64,000 nt of DNA, taken from NCBI GenBank assembly GCA_937901255.1, contig CALCHN010000048.1, positions 1 through 64,000 on the forward strand, in the 5' to 3' direction. The position numbers and the translations under genes are program-made. Below, piece by piece: positions 25,002 through 34,618 of the stretch; position 1 is the stretch's first letter; every line of letters begins with the position of its first letter. The notes beneath the pieces were generated by a model that worked only from the letters and a program-made list of their open reading frames with translations, ran no database searches and was not told the origin of the DNA. This DNA comes from an uncultured Flavobacteriales bacterium. Its GTDB lineage: Bacteria > Bacteroidota > Bacteroidia > Flavobacteriales_E > Vicingaceae.

Positions 25002-26066
25002 ATGAATTTAGATACTAGAATAACTGCTTTTATTGTTTTGGGGAAATTCCTCAAGCAGTTTCATTCAAAAGAAAAAACCTCAGAAAATCAATCGCTTAAC
25101 GAATTATTTTATGATGATTTTAATGATTTAATTTTAAGACAGAAGAGTTTAAATGGCTGGTTTACAGAAGAAAATGTTAGAAATGCTATTGGCGAAATTG
25201 CTGCTATGCTTAAGGCAGATGAATTAAAAAAATGGCTTGCTACCTACTCCATTTCTGAGGAAAAAACTAAGAAAATTGGAGTTATAATGGCAGGAAATAT
25301 TCCTTTGGTGGGTTTTCACGATTTTTTAAGTGTACTAATTTCCGGAAATGTTTTTATCGGGAAATGTGCTTCATCAGACAATACCTTAATTAAAAAAATT
25401 GCGGATATTTTAATACACATCAATCCGAAATTTAAAGAGCGAATAATTTTTACAGAACAGTTTAATAAAAATACACCTGCTGATGCTTTCATTGCTACAG
25501 GAAGTAATAATTCTGCTCGTTATTTTGAATACTATTTTGGGAAATATCCATCTATTATTAGAAAAAACAGAAATAGTGTTGCCATAATTAACGGTAAGGA
25601 AAGCAAAGAAGAATTAGCTGAATTAGGGAAAGATATTTTTAATTATTTTGGATTGGGTTGCAGAAATGTTTCTAAGCTGTACGTTCCTAAAAATTATGAT
25701 TTCACTCCATTTTTTGAAGCTATTTTTGACTTTCAGGAAGTGGTAAACAATAACAAATACGCCAATAATTACGATTACCACAAAGCCATCTATTTACTGA
25801 ATAGCGAACAACTTTTAGACAATAATTTTGTACTACTTAAAGAAGACAATAGTTTAAGCTCACCTGTTGGTGTGATTTTTTACGAACAATATGATTCAGT
25901 AGCCCAATTAGAAAAAGAAATACAAGCTAAATTAGAAGAAATACAATGTGTGGTTAGTCAAACAAAATTTACTTTTGAAACGGTTAATTTTGGAGCAGCT
26001 CAATCACCTCAACTATGCGATTATGCTGATGGTGTTGACACTATGGCTTTTTTAAATCAATTATAA
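25002..26066 (+). CDS. Acyl-CoA reductase (LuxC-like)
   Basis: A 354-residue protein of the LuxC/aldehyde-dehydrogenase-like acyl-CoA reductase family. Recognisable segments are IGVIMAGNIPLVGFHDFLSV, FIGKCASSDNTL, FIATGSNNSARYF and GLGCRNVSKLYVP, whose Cys is the likely catalytic thiol. It would reduce an acyl-CoA to an aldehyde with NADPH. There is no luxE or luxAB nearby, so a light-producing system is not indicated; the physiological substrate is unknown. rlmD follows after 18 bp. Confidence 0.88.
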   Translation: MNLDTRITAFIVLGKFLKQFHSKEKTSENQSLNELFYDDFNDLILRQKSLNGWFTEENVRNAIGEIAAMLKADELKKWLATYSISEEKTKKIGVIMAGNIPLVGFHDFLSVLISGNVFIGKCASSDNTLIKKIADILIHINPKFKERIIFTEQFNKNTPADAFIATGSNNSARYFEYYFGKYPSIIRKNRNSVAIINGKESKEELAELGKDIFNYFGLGCRNVSKLYVPKNYDFTPFFEAIFDFQEVVNNNKYANNYDYHKAIYLLNSEQLLDNNFVLLKEDNSLSSPVGVIFYEQYDSVAQLEKEIQAKLEEIQCVVSQTKFTFETVNFGAAQSPQLCDYADGVDTMAFLNQL

Positions 26067-26084
26067 CTATTACAAAAAAATATA

Positions 26085-27518
26085 ATGGAAAGTATTAAAA
26101 GAAATCAAATAATTGATTTAGAAATAACTGCGGTAGCTTTTGGCGGTAAAGGAATTGCTAAAATAGCTACAGAAAAAGGCGATTACGTGTTGTTTGTTCC
26201 CAACACCATTAAAGGACAAAAAGTACGTGCACGTGTGGTAAAAAGAAAAAGCAGTTTTGCAGAGTGTAAATTGGTTGAAGTTTTAGAAAAATCCCCTGAT
26301 GAAGTTACCCTCCCTTATCAGGCTATTTCTGGAGCTCCTTACGCAACCTTGCCAATTGAAATTCAACACCAAAACAAGCAAGAACAAGTTTTTGACATTT
26401 ATAAGAAACTAGCCAAACTACCAAATGTAGAAGAGTTATTTGATGAATATATTGGCTCGCCAGAAAATTGGCATTACCGAAACAAAATGGAATACTCTTT
26501 TAGTGCCATTGGTTTTGATGTAGAAAAACAAGAAGAATTTGACGGTTTTGCTTTAGGTTTCAAGAAAAGAGGTACTTGGTGGATAGTTGAAAATTTAGAA
26601 AAAGACAGCGGACTTTTTGATGCTGAATTTGAAAATAAACTTAGAGAAATTCGATTGTTTTGCGAAAAATCGGGTTTACCGGCTTGGCATCCACCTAAAA
26701 AAGAAGGTTTTTTTAGGTTTTTAGTCGTACGAAAAAGTTACCAAACAGGTAAATTACTCATTAAGCTTGTTACTTCTAGCAATGGCTTAGATAAGTTTGA
26801 TTTTGAAGGTTTTGTAGCGTTGTTGAATCAACTTTTCCCTGATAGAATTGAAGGAATTATACATACTACTAATGATGATATTGGTGATAATGCTCAATCT
26901 CGTTTAGGTGTTGAAACTGTACTTTATGGTAATAGTGTAATTTCAGAAACTTTATTAGGATTGTCTTTTGAAGTAAGTATGCAAAGTTTTTTCCAAACCA
27001 ACCCAAAATGTGCCGAATTACTTTACCAAAAAGCAGTAAGTTACGCTGTAGAAGGTAAAGCTGATTTTAAAGATAAAACCATTATGGATTTATTTTGCGG
27101 AACAGGAACTATTGGACAAATTATGGCAGCTAAAACCAACGCTAAAGTAATAGGTGTTGATATTGTTGCCGAAGCCATTGAAAATGCCAAGGAAAATGCT
27201 GCTAAAAACAACGTAAGCAATGTTTCTTTTTATGCTGCCGATGTCAATAAATTTTTATTTGATTACCCAGAATACGCAGGAAAAATAGACACCATCATTT
27301 TAGATCCACCAAGAGCAGGAATTGCTAAAAAAGCCTTACAAAAAGTATTAGAATTAGGAGCAAACCGCATCGTTTATGTAAGCTGCAATCCTGCTACACA
27401 AGCCAGAGATATTTTAGAAATTAAAGAAAAAGGCTATGAATTAAAAAAATTCAGCTTAGTAGATCAATTTCCGCATACTGCTCATATAGAGTCTGTGGCG
27501 TTGTTTAGTTTGGATTAA
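26085..27518 (+). CDS. rlmD: 23S rRNA uracil-5-methyltransferase (RlmD/RumA family)
   Basis: A 477-residue SAM-dependent methyltransferase. The N-terminal TRAM domain (about residues 5-65) is followed by a central domain and the Rossmann fold with FCGTGTIGQ, then DPPRAGIAKKAL and YVSCNPATQARD, which holds the catalytic Cys. The end HTAHIESVALF is the usual family terminus. It methylates a uridine of 23S rRNA (U1939 in E. coli). The cysteines that bind the 4Fe-4S cluster in E. coli RlmD are not present in the corresponding N-terminal region (ISGAPYATLPIEIQHQNK), so this is a cluster-free form. The exact target uridine is inferred. Confidence 0.9.
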   Translation: MESIKRNQIIDLEITAVAFGGKGIAKIATEKGDYVLFVPNTIKGQKVRARVVKRKSSFAECKLVEVLEKSPDEVTLPYQAISGAPYATLPIEIQHQNKQEQVFDIYKKLAKLPNVEELFDEYIGSPENWHYRNKMEYSFSAIGFDVEKQEEFDGFALGFKKRGTWWIVENLEKDSGLFDAEFENKLREIRLFCEKSGLPAWHPPKKEGFFRFLVVRKSYQTGKLLIKLVTSSNGLDKFDFEGFVALLNQLFPDRIEGIIHTTNDDIGDNAQSRLGVETVLYGNSVISETLLGLSFEVSMQSFFQTNPKCAELLYQKAVSYAVEGKADFKDKTIMDLFCGTGTIGQIMAAKTNAKVIGVDIVAEAIENAKENAAKNNVSNVSFYAADVNKFLFDYPEYAGKIDTIILDPPRAGIAKKALQKVLELGANRIVYVSCNPATQARDILEIKEKGYELKKFSLVDQFPHTAHIESVALFSLD

Positions 27519-27528
27519 TTACATTGTT

Positions 27529-28647
27529 TTAAGTACTTTTTTTCTTTTTGTTTCTTCCATACCAGATAAAAAAACCGGTAATGGGCAATGAAGCAATAAC
27601 TAAACTAAACAGAAAAGCGATTATCTTTCCCGGTAAACCCAAAATAGCTCCAACATGTATATCATAATTCATTCGGAGAAATTTAGCAGCAAAGGTGGCT
27701 TTATCTATTCTGTTCCAAACATGGGTTACAGGTAATTCTTCTAAGGTGTGTTGATCAAAGTACCTGAAATCTGTTTTCCAGTAAGTGCTTGCGTCAGGGT
27801 TAGCATTAGCTGCTATGGCATCTATATTATTTTCGGGAGGATGAACTTCTATCCAATCGGCATCGGGATATTCTTTCTCCATCATTAACCAAACCTGGTC
27901 TATTGGAGCTAAATTATGCTCATAAATACTTGTTGTGTCTGAAACAGGATTGTAGTATTCTACAAACTGCTCTCCACCCGATAAGGTATAAAAAACGCCC
28001 TGTTTAAACCATTGAAAACCAAAAATTAATCCTGTAAAAGCAAAAATAAATGCTACAATCCACACGTAAAATCCCATCACATTATGTAAATCATAATTTT
28101 TTCTTCGCCACCTTACATTTTTCCATTTAATGGAAAAGCGTTGTTTTCTTCCATTTTTATTTTTTGGCCACCATAAAATTAACCCTGTAATTATCATGAT
28201 TAAAAAAACTAATGTTGCAGAAGCGACAACCGTTTGACCAATATCTTCCGGCAACCAAAGGTAAAAATGACCATCTAAAATAAAATGGAAAAATCCTTCT
28301 TCCATGTTTTTTACTTTTAGCACTTCGCCCGAATATGGATTAACGTAAACGTAATAGTAATACTCGTCTCTACTGTAATAAACGGCTACCGATGACTGCC
28401 CATTTTTATAGTGCATTACTGCATGTAAATGTTTATTTGGCAATGCACTATCAGCAACAGCTTGAATTTCTGATGGTAATAAAAACGGCTGGTCTTGTTT
28501 TTCTACAAACCGATAAGGTTGGGTTGCATTTTGAATTTCTTCCTGAAAAGCATAGATACAACCCGTTATAGCAATAATAAAAACTATAAGCCCGGACGAA
28601 AGTCCGAGCCATAGATGAAGCTTTCCAATAGTTTTTTTAAAAGTCAT
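27529..28647 (-). CDS. PepSY-associated membrane protein (siderophore-linked reductase type)
   Basis: A 372-residue inner-membrane protein with four spans (near 15-35, 135-160, 190-215 and 340-362) and periplasmic PepSY domains. Motifs are LHLWLGLSSGLIVFIIAITG, GLILWWPKNK and DLHNVMGFYVWIVAFIFAFTG, with the conserved His residues. Proteins of this family beside siderophore receptors are thought to reduce or release iron from ferric siderophores. It starts 5 bp after the receptor stop, so the two form one operon, probably iron-regulated. Confidence 0.92.
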   Translation of the reverse strand: MTFKKTIGKLHLWLGLSSGLIVFIIAITGCIYAFQEEIQNATQPYRFVEKQDQPFLLPSEIQAVADSALPNKHLHAVMHYKNGQSSVAVYYSRDEYYYYVYVNPYSGEVLKVKNMEEGFFHFILDGHFYLWLPEDIGQTVVASATLVFLIMIITGLILWWPKNKNGRKQRFSIKWKNVRWRRKNYDLHNVMGFYVWIVAFIFAFTGLIFGFQWFKQGVFYTLSGGEQFVEYYNPVSDTTSIYEHNLAPIDQVWLMMEKEYPDADWIEVHPPENNIDAIAANANPDASTYWKTDFRYFDQHTLEELPVTHVWNRIDKATFAAKFLRMNYDIHVGAILGLPGKIIAFLFSLVIASLPITGFFIWYGRNKKKKST

Positions 28648-28652
28648 TATGT

Positions 28653-31019
28653 TTAGAAATTATATGTTAAGTTGATTGAAAAGTTTCTTAATTGTTGAGG
28701 CATTACCGTTGACCAACCTGTGTAATATTTTTGGTCGGTTAAGTTATTTGCCTTAAAGATGATGCTATAATTTGTTCCTGAATAAGAAAGCGAAGCATTA
28801 AATATTTGGTAAGCAGGAAGTGCAAAAGTTCCTGTTGTTTCTCGGTTCATGGTTAAATGCTCGCTAGCCGTATTTCCTCCAAAACCAACACCTAATCCTT
28901 TAAGTTTGGTAGTTTGTAATGTATAGCTTACCCAAAAATTGATTAATTCTTTAGGACCGGCTTCTTCTGGACGGAAATTTAAGTACCCATTTTCAGGATT
29001 ATCTTTTACCACTTCACTTTCATTTAAACTATATCCTGCAATAATGTTCAACCCATTAACAGGGTTTGCCACCAAACTAAACTCATATCCTTTGCTTTCA
29101 ACCTCGCCACCTTGAATAGAGTTGTTTACATTAGTTGGATCTGTCATTAATTTATTGCTTACCAAAATGTTGTAATAACTTACTGTAGCAGCAATTTTGT
29201 TTTTATAAATGTTTGTTTTTATACCCGCTTCGTATTGGTTTGCATTTTCTGGGTCGAAAGCTTTAACTCTTGGATTTGCTCCATTAGCATCAGCAACTTG
29301 TCGTGGTGCCACATTTACAAAACCATTCATGTAGTTGGCAAAAACGGATACTTTATCTTTAATCGGTTGAAAAACAAATCCAAATTTTGGAGAAATGGCC
29401 ATTTGATCTTTGTGTTCTTTTAAAGAGTAATCTCTAAAATTATCTACTCTTACACTTGCCATAACAGAAAGTGTAGGGAAGAAATTAATAACATCAGAAA
29501 TATACGCACTCATTATTTCATTTCTCACATGAGAAGCTCCTGCAGTAGTTCCAATTAAAAGATTGTCAACATCTACGGTTGAAAGGTTTCCTGAATCTTC
29601 CCCATCCGATAAAGTTACCACACCATTGCCTACCCAACCATTGCTGTTGTTATATACATTAGATTCGTAATAATCTACCCCTACTAACAAACGATTTCTT
29701 ATTGGTCCGATTTTAAAATCACCGATGAAATTTTGCTGAACATCAGTTGTATGTGTTTGGCTATTTGCTTTTGAAATAAATCTGGTAAAAGAATCTCCAT
29801 CGCCTAAATCCCATAAATAATGGTAATATCCTGCTGTTTTTGCTGTACTTTTAGAAAGAATGGTTTGCGATGTCCATTTATCGGAAAATTTATATAAGGC
29901 TTGAGCCTGCATTCCAAACATAGGATTGCTCATGCTTAAATCATTTCCTGTAAAAGAATTTTTATAGTTTCTTTCGAATAACTCAATGCTATTAAATGAA
30001 AGCGGTACATTTCTATTTAAAAATATCATTGGTGCATTTGCCGAAGTAGATTCAAGAATTTCAGTGTTGATGATAAAGGTTAATTTCTCATTTGCTTTAA
30101 TTAAAAATGAAGGTGCAACAAAGAAAGATTTTTTAAAACCCGCATCTTGAAAGGTATTTTGAGTATGATAAGAAGTATTAATTCTTGCAAAAACTTTATC
30201 GCTAAGAGGTGTGTTCACATCAAGAGCTACTCTACTTAACTCAAAACTTCCAACAGTATAACTTACACTTCCTCCAAAAGTCTCAAAAGGTTTTTTGGTG
30301 GTAACATTTATCAATCCACCATAAGAAATCATAGGACTACCATACAATGTTCCTGATGGTCCTTTAATAACTTCAATCGCTTCAATGTTTGCCGGATCTA
30401 AAGCTCCATTATTTACTCCCGGAACTCCATTTACCATTGTTGGCTGAACAGAAAATCCTCTCATTGAGTAATACTCCGCACCATCTCCTCCTCTACCGGT
30501 TGACTCCCATAGCCTAGTGATTCCTGTTGCATTTTTTAACGCATCATTAAAATTGGTTACCACTTGTTCTTTTAGCAGTTTTTCAGACACCGAATTATAA
30601 ACTTGCGGGTTTTCAATGTCTTTTAACGGAAGTTTAGCTACAGTTTTACTAGTTTCTTTATAAAGTGGATTCGTTTTACTGTCGGTTATAATTATTTCCG
30701 AGAGCTCCATCGAACTTTGGTTTAAGGTAAAATTTACCTCCACTACCTTATCCACCTCAACAGTTACTTGTTTTTCTTGTTTTTCCAACCCGATGTAAGA
30801 TGTAAAAATGGTATAAGTGCCCGCTTTAATATTTTTTATGATGAAATTCCCAGATTTGTCGGTAGTACTTCCTTTGGAACTGTTTTTTATTCCAACACTC
30901 ACAAATTCAACGGGTTTTCCATCAGCACTTTTTACATTTCCTTTTATACTTCCTGTTTGTGCAAATAATGATAAGGCAAAACTAAATGCCATAAAACATA
31001 GAATAATTCTTTTTGTCAT
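28653..31019 (-). CDS. TonB-dependent siderophore receptor
   Basis: A 788-residue outer-membrane receptor. Signal peptide (MTKRIILCFMAFSFALSLFA), an N-terminal carboxypeptidase-like Ig domain (GSIKGNVKSADGKPVEFVSV, about 23-105), then a plug with NATGITRLWES, YYSMRGFSVQPTMVNGV and EVIKGPSGTLYG, followed by a 22-strand-type barrel ending in an aromatic residue (SINLTYNF). It imports ferric siderophores using the TonB system. It precedes a PepSY reductase gene and has a perfect palindrome upstream (31061-31077). The tonB gene in this window appears broken, so another TonB must energise it. Confidence 0.95.
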   Translation of the reverse strand: MTKRIILCFMAFSFALSLFAQTGSIKGNVKSADGKPVEFVSVGIKNSSKGSTTDKSGNFIIKNIKAGTYTIFTSYIGLEKQEKQVTVEVDKVVEVNFTLNQSSMELSEIIITDSKTNPLYKETSKTVAKLPLKDIENPQVYNSVSEKLLKEQVVTNFNDALKNATGITRLWESTGRGGDGAEYYSMRGFSVQPTMVNGVPGVNNGALDPANIEAIEVIKGPSGTLYGSPMISYGGLINVTTKKPFETFGGSVSYTVGSFELSRVALDVNTPLSDKVFARINTSYHTQNTFQDAGFKKSFFVAPSFLIKANEKLTFIINTEILESTSANAPMIFLNRNVPLSFNSIELFERNYKNSFTGNDLSMSNPMFGMQAQALYKFSDKWTSQTILSKSTAKTAGYYHYLWDLGDGDSFTRFISKANSQTHTTDVQQNFIGDFKIGPIRNRLLVGVDYYESNVYNNSNGWVGNGVVTLSDGEDSGNLSTVDVDNLLIGTTAGASHVRNEIMSAYISDVINFFPTLSVMASVRVDNFRDYSLKEHKDQMAISPKFGFVFQPIKDKVSVFANYMNGFVNVAPRQVADANGANPRVKAFDPENANQYEAGIKTNIYKNKIAATVSYYNILVSNKLMTDPTNVNNSIQGGEVESKGYEFSLVANPVNGLNIIAGYSLNESEVVKDNPENGYLNFRPEEAGPKELINFWVSYTLQTTKLKGLGVGFGGNTASEHLTMNRETTGTFALPAYQIFNASLSYSGTNYSIIFKANNLTDQKYYTGWSTVMPQQLRNFSINLTYNF

Positions 31020-31060
31020 TGCTTAATTTTTTAATGATTAATTTTTTGACAAAATTGTTA

Positions 31061-31077
31061 TTTAGAATCATTCTAAA
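31061..31077. promoter_or_regulatory. Metal-regulator-like palindrome upstream of the siderophore receptor
   Basis: TTTAGAAT-C-ATTCTAAA is a perfect 8-1-8 palindrome 42-58 bp upstream of the receptor start. Size and symmetry resemble binding sites of Fur or DtxR family iron repressors, and the downstream operon is an iron-uptake operon. Confidence 0.6.
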
Positions 31078-31239
31078 CAATACCACTTTTAAGGTATATT
31101 GAAAAATAAGCGTTCAAGCACCTGAAAATACTAAGTACTACAAATTAGTAGTTTAGATAAAATACATAAAAAATCGACTCAGCCTAAAAAATTTTTTAGC
31201 CAAGCATATTTTCATTTTTTAAATACGTTTTCTTGAAAT

Positions 31240-32955
31240 TTATTCTCCCATCAAGCGAATATCCTTTACATTCAATTGTAAAGTTTTGATGTTGTTCCAT
31301 TCGTTTTCTTCTATGGAATAAACCATTTTAAACAACACGCCTGGTTGTAATTCATCGATAAAATGTCCTAATCTAAATGCAATACAAGAAACAATTAATT
31401 CAGGATTTTCAGGTGAGTAAACATCTAATTTTAAATGGTTTTCGCCAACAATTCGGATGTTATCGGTAGTCAGTAAATTTTCGCTTACAAATACCGGCTG
31501 CATATTTTCCGGACCACAAGGAGCAAATTGCTTTAACACACTATAAAAACGGGGCGTAATTTGAGTTAACTCCAACTTGGCGTCAATTTCTAATTTAGGA
31601 ATAAGCATGTGGTCTTCAATGGTACTACTAACAATTTTTTCAAATTTTTCAATAAAAGCGGCTACATTTTCTGGAAGCAGGGTTAGGCCCGCAGCATATT
31701 TATGTCCACCATATTGCTCTAGCAAATCACTACAAGCATCAATGGCATTATACACGTCAAAATCTCTTACCGAACGTGCCGAACCTGTTACTTTGCCATC
31801 GGAATGCGTCAACACAATGGTCGGCTTGTAATGGGTTTCTATTAACCGAGATGCTACAATGCCCACCACGCCTTTGTGCCAGTCTTCTTTATAAACTACG
31901 GTAGTTTTTCTAGTAGTAAAACGTTGGTCGCTTTCAATAATTTCTAGTGCTTGTTGTGTAATAGAAGTATCAATGTCTTTTCTGTCGGTGTTTAATTCAT
32001 TGATTCCATTGCCGTAATCTATGGCATCATCATCATTATCTGCTACCAGCAATTCTACTGCTTTGTTACCACTTTTCAATCTTCCCGCTGCATTTATTCG
32101 TGGGGCAATTGAAAAAACTACATCCGAAACAGTAAATTCTTTTTTATTGTTAGTTAAATTCACTAATGCTTTTATGCCCGGACGATTTAGTTGATTAAGC
32201 ACTTTTAATCCGAAGTAAACAAAAATTCTGTTTTCTTCAGTTATTGGGACAATATCAGCACAAATACTAATGGCTAGCAAATCCAAATACGAAAACAACA
32301 ATTCCTCATCATGCTTGTTCTTTTGCGTCCACGCTTGCATTAGTTTAAAGCCTACCCCGCAACCCGACAACTCTTTGTATGGATAATTGCAATCTTTTCT
32401 TTTTGGATCTAATACAGCAGCTGCATCAGGAATTTCATCTCCTGGGCGGTGATGATCGCATATAATAAAATCCACTCCTTTTTCTTTTGCATAAGCTACT
32501 TTATCTATGGCTTTTATACCGCAGTCTAATGCAATAATGAGTTTAAAATCATTCTCTTTGGCAAAATCAATTCCTTGATAAGAAATGCCGTAGCCTTCTG
32601 CATATCTATCGGGAATGTAATAAGCTAACTTGTCGTAATAATTTTTCAAGTAGGCATACACTAACGCTACAGAGGTTGTTCCATCAACATCATAATCTCC
32701 GTAAATTAATATTTTTTCGTTATTGGCAATGGCTTGTATTAATCTATCCACCGCTTTATCCATGTCTTTCATCAAAAAAGCATCATGAATATTATTCAAA
32801 ACAGGACGAAAAAAATCTTTGGCTTTTTCAAAGGTATCAATACCTCTTTGAAGCAGTATATTAGTCAGTGTTGGGTCTAAGCTATTTAGTTTTTCAGAAA
32901 GTTTTTCTATTGCTTTAGCGTTGGAAGTAGGTTTTATTTGCCATTGGTATTGCAT
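31240..32955 (-). CDS. recJ: Single-stranded-DNA exonuclease RecJ
   Basis: A 571-residue DHH-family 5'-3' exonuclease. Motifs are IYGDYDVDGTTS, ALDCGIKA, ICDHHRPGDE (DHH), GCGVGFKLMQA, APRINAAGRLKSG, then DHHA1 with YGGHKYAAGLTL, and an OB domain at the C-terminus. It acts in recombination, mismatch and base-excision repair. The length and all motifs are normal. A perfect -7 box (TATCTTTG at 32993-33000, minus strand) lies 38 bp upstream of the ATG. Confidence 0.96.
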   Translation of the reverse strand: MQYQWQIKPTSNAKAIEKLSEKLNSLDPTLTNILLQRGIDTFEKAKDFFRPVLNNIHDAFLMKDMDKAVDRLIQAIANNEKILIYGDYDVDGTTSVALVYAYLKNYYDKLAYYIPDRYAEGYGISYQGIDFAKENDFKLIIALDCGIKAIDKVAYAKEKGVDFIICDHHRPGDEIPDAAAVLDPKRKDCNYPYKELSGCGVGFKLMQAWTQKNKHDEELLFSYLDLLAISICADIVPITEENRIFVYFGLKVLNQLNRPGIKALVNLTNNKKEFTVSDVVFSIAPRINAAGRLKSGNKAVELLVADNDDDAIDYGNGINELNTDRKDIDTSITQQALEIIESDQRFTTRKTTVVYKEDWHKGVVGIVASRLIETHYKPTIVLTHSDGKVTGSARSVRDFDVYNAIDACSDLLEQYGGHKYAAGLTLLPENVAAFIEKFEKIVSSTIEDHMLIPKLEIDAKLELTQITPRFYSVLKQFAPCGPENMQPVFVSENLLTTDNIRIVGENHLKLDVYSPENPELIVSCIAFRLGHFIDELQPGVLFKMVYSIEENEWNNIKTLQLNVKDIRLMGE

Positions 32956-32992
32956 GGAGAATTTTTATCTGATTAGTAAAATAGAATTGAAA

Positions 32993-33000
32993 CAAAGATA
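32993..33000 (-). promoter_or_regulatory. -7 box of the recJ promoter
   Basis: TATCTTTG on the minus strand matches TAnnTTTG exactly and is 38 bp upstream of the recJ ATG. Confidence 0.5.
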
Positions 33001-33017
33001 ATAAAATCTGTGTTAAA

Positions 33018-33716
33018 TTAATGTTCCAAATAAGGGCCATCAATCACTTTTATTTCTCTTGGTATTATTTTAATTTTTGGAAAAAAGTATGCTAATGAAA
33101 TTTCTAATCTTAATCTATTTTCAAATCCATCCATTTGTTTGGCAAAAAAACTATCAATTTTATCTCTATCTGTTTCTGTTTTCCATTTTCCAAAAGAATA
33201 TCCATAGCCCGCCAGCAAATCTAGTCCTATTCTACCTCCAAATACTAATTTATATCCCAAATTAAACCCATAATCATGCATTATTGCATCGTTGGAAATG
33301 GTTGTATCTGATAATATAATTCTATTATTTACATTTTTTGAATCAATAAAGTTTTCTGTAATATGTCTGTATCTATAATGTAAGCCTAAAAAAAATCCAG
33401 TGGGAGCAGTTCTCCTTTTATTAGGAATGTAATACCTTACTTCCGGCATTATGCCCCAGCCCTTAACATTATAGACTTCTTCAATTCTTGTTACCTCAGT
33501 ATTGCTTGGTGTATGTTCCAACTCTCCTGTTTCATATTTTCCAAATTCATAAGTAATTAAAGTTGAGAAATTTTTTCCAAAAGTCCTTTCAAAACTAGGT
33601 CTGAAGATTGGTCCCCCAATGCCTAAAAAATCTATCTTTATAGTATTAGTTTGTGAATACACATTTGACAAACAACAAACGATACTAGCTAATATAATAA
33701 TTTTACTCCACTTCAT
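33018..33716 (-). CDS. Outer-membrane beta-barrel protein (DUF3575-like)
   Basis: A 232-residue protein with a signal peptide (MKWSKIIILASIVCCLSNVYS) and a predicted eight- to ten-stranded barrel. Strands include FSTLITYEFGKYE, GIMPEVRYYIPN, TGFFLGLHYRYRHI, MHDYGFNLGYKLVFGGRIGL and RLRLEISLAYFF. The glycine-rich hairpin LLAGYGYSFGKW resembles DUF3575 proteins of Bacteroidetes, of unknown function. It lies 3 bp after the MORN-repeat gene and is probably co-transcribed with it. Confidence 0.7.
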   Translation of the reverse strand: MKWSKIIILASIVCCLSNVYSQTNTIKIDFLGIGGPIFRPSFERTFGKNFSTLITYEFGKYETGELEHTPSNTEVTRIEEVYNVKGWGIMPEVRYYIPNKRRTAPTGFFLGLHYRYRHITENFIDSKNVNNRIILSDTTISNDAIMHDYGFNLGYKLVFGGRIGLDLLAGYGYSFGKWKTETDRDKIDSFFAKQMDGFENRLRLEISLAYFFPKIKIIPREIKVIDGPYLEH

Positions 33717-33719
33717 AAA

Positions 33720-34595
33720 TTACTTTTCTTTAAGTCGATTAAACTCACTAACCCCGTATGTTGGATTAACTATTTTCATACTTGGAATACTATATTCCCC
33801 ACCTGTTAGTAAGTCACACTTTAAAAAATAAGTTCTTCCTAACTTAACATCTAGCTTAATTTTAAATGAACTTTTCGCTACTTTATCAGAAACACTATTT
33901 ATTGTTAATTCATATATTCCCTCTTGGGTTATTTCATACTCATAAACAAGTCCATTAATTACATCAACTACATTGCTATCATTAATATGTAATTCGTAAT
34001 ACATATTAGCCCCAGCATTCGCTTTAGGTCTATAAATTTTTATAATTGCATTCTCTTTTGATGGCTCTACAGACGTATAATCCTTATTTATCTTATTACT
34101 CTCTCGTATCTCTTCGGTATCAACTCCTTCTATGTATTTCTTTACTTCTTTTACGCTTCCATCTTGATTGTAATAAGTCCATTTGCCATCTTTTTTTCCT
34201 TTAATCATTTTTCCATCAGAAATTTTGATTTCATTATCATAAAAAACAACATCATAAACATCATTATCTTTATAAACGTAGTTTCTTTCTTCAACTAAAT
34301 GATTTAAAGAATCGTACTTATTTTGCTTATACAATAAATTTAATGTGTGAGAGTAATATTCGAATGTTACCTTACTTTTTAAAGTACCTGCTGAGTAATG
34401 ATTAAGTTCTGTTAATTCTCCTTTTTGATTCCAACTTTTCCAAGCACCATCTTTGTTATTGTTAACATAATTACCTTGTTCTTGAAGAGTACCATCATTC
34501 CATAGTTTAGTAAATGTAGAATCTTGAGCAGCAGCTTGGAATGTTGTAAAAACAAAAAATGAAATAAAAAAAGAAAATAATGTACTTTTCATCAA
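33720..34595 (-). CDS. Secreted MORN-repeat protein with DUF2846-like C-terminus
   Basis: A 291-residue exported protein. After the signal peptide (ending TFQAAAQ) come MORN-variant repeats: LWNDGTLQEQGNYVNNNKDG, WKSWNQKGELTELNHYSAGT and GKMIKGKKDGKWTYYNQDGS. The C-terminal 110 residues (NAIIKIYRPKANAGANMYYE through KLGRTYFLKCDL) resemble the DUF2846 beta domain. No enzymatic motif is seen. MORN-variant proteins often act at the cell surface, but the role here is unknown. It lies between dxs (23 bp upstream) and a barrel protein gene (3 bp downstream), probably in one transcript. Confidence 0.72.
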   Translation of the reverse strand: MMKSTLFSFFISFFVFTTFQAAAQDSTFTKLWNDGTLQEQGNYVNNNKDGAWKSWNQKGELTELNHYSAGTLKSKVTFEYYSHTLNLLYKQNKYDSLNHLVEERNYVYKDNDVYDVVFYDNEIKISDGKMIKGKKDGKWTYYNQDGSVKEVKKYIEGVDTEEIRESNKINKDYTSVEPSKENAIIKIYRPKANAGANMYYELHINDSNVVDVINGLVYEYEITQEGIYELTINSVSDKVAKSSFKIKLDVKLGRTYFLKCDLLTGGEYSIPSMKIVNPTYGVSEFNRLKEK

Positions 34596-34618
34596 TAAGT
34601 TCTAGTAACAAATTAAAC

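Noticed and set aside
25002..26066. Possible bioluminescence (lux) gene
   Set aside because: The gene is LuxC-like, but no luxD, luxE or luxAB is near, and such reductases occur in many non-luminous Bacteroidetes.
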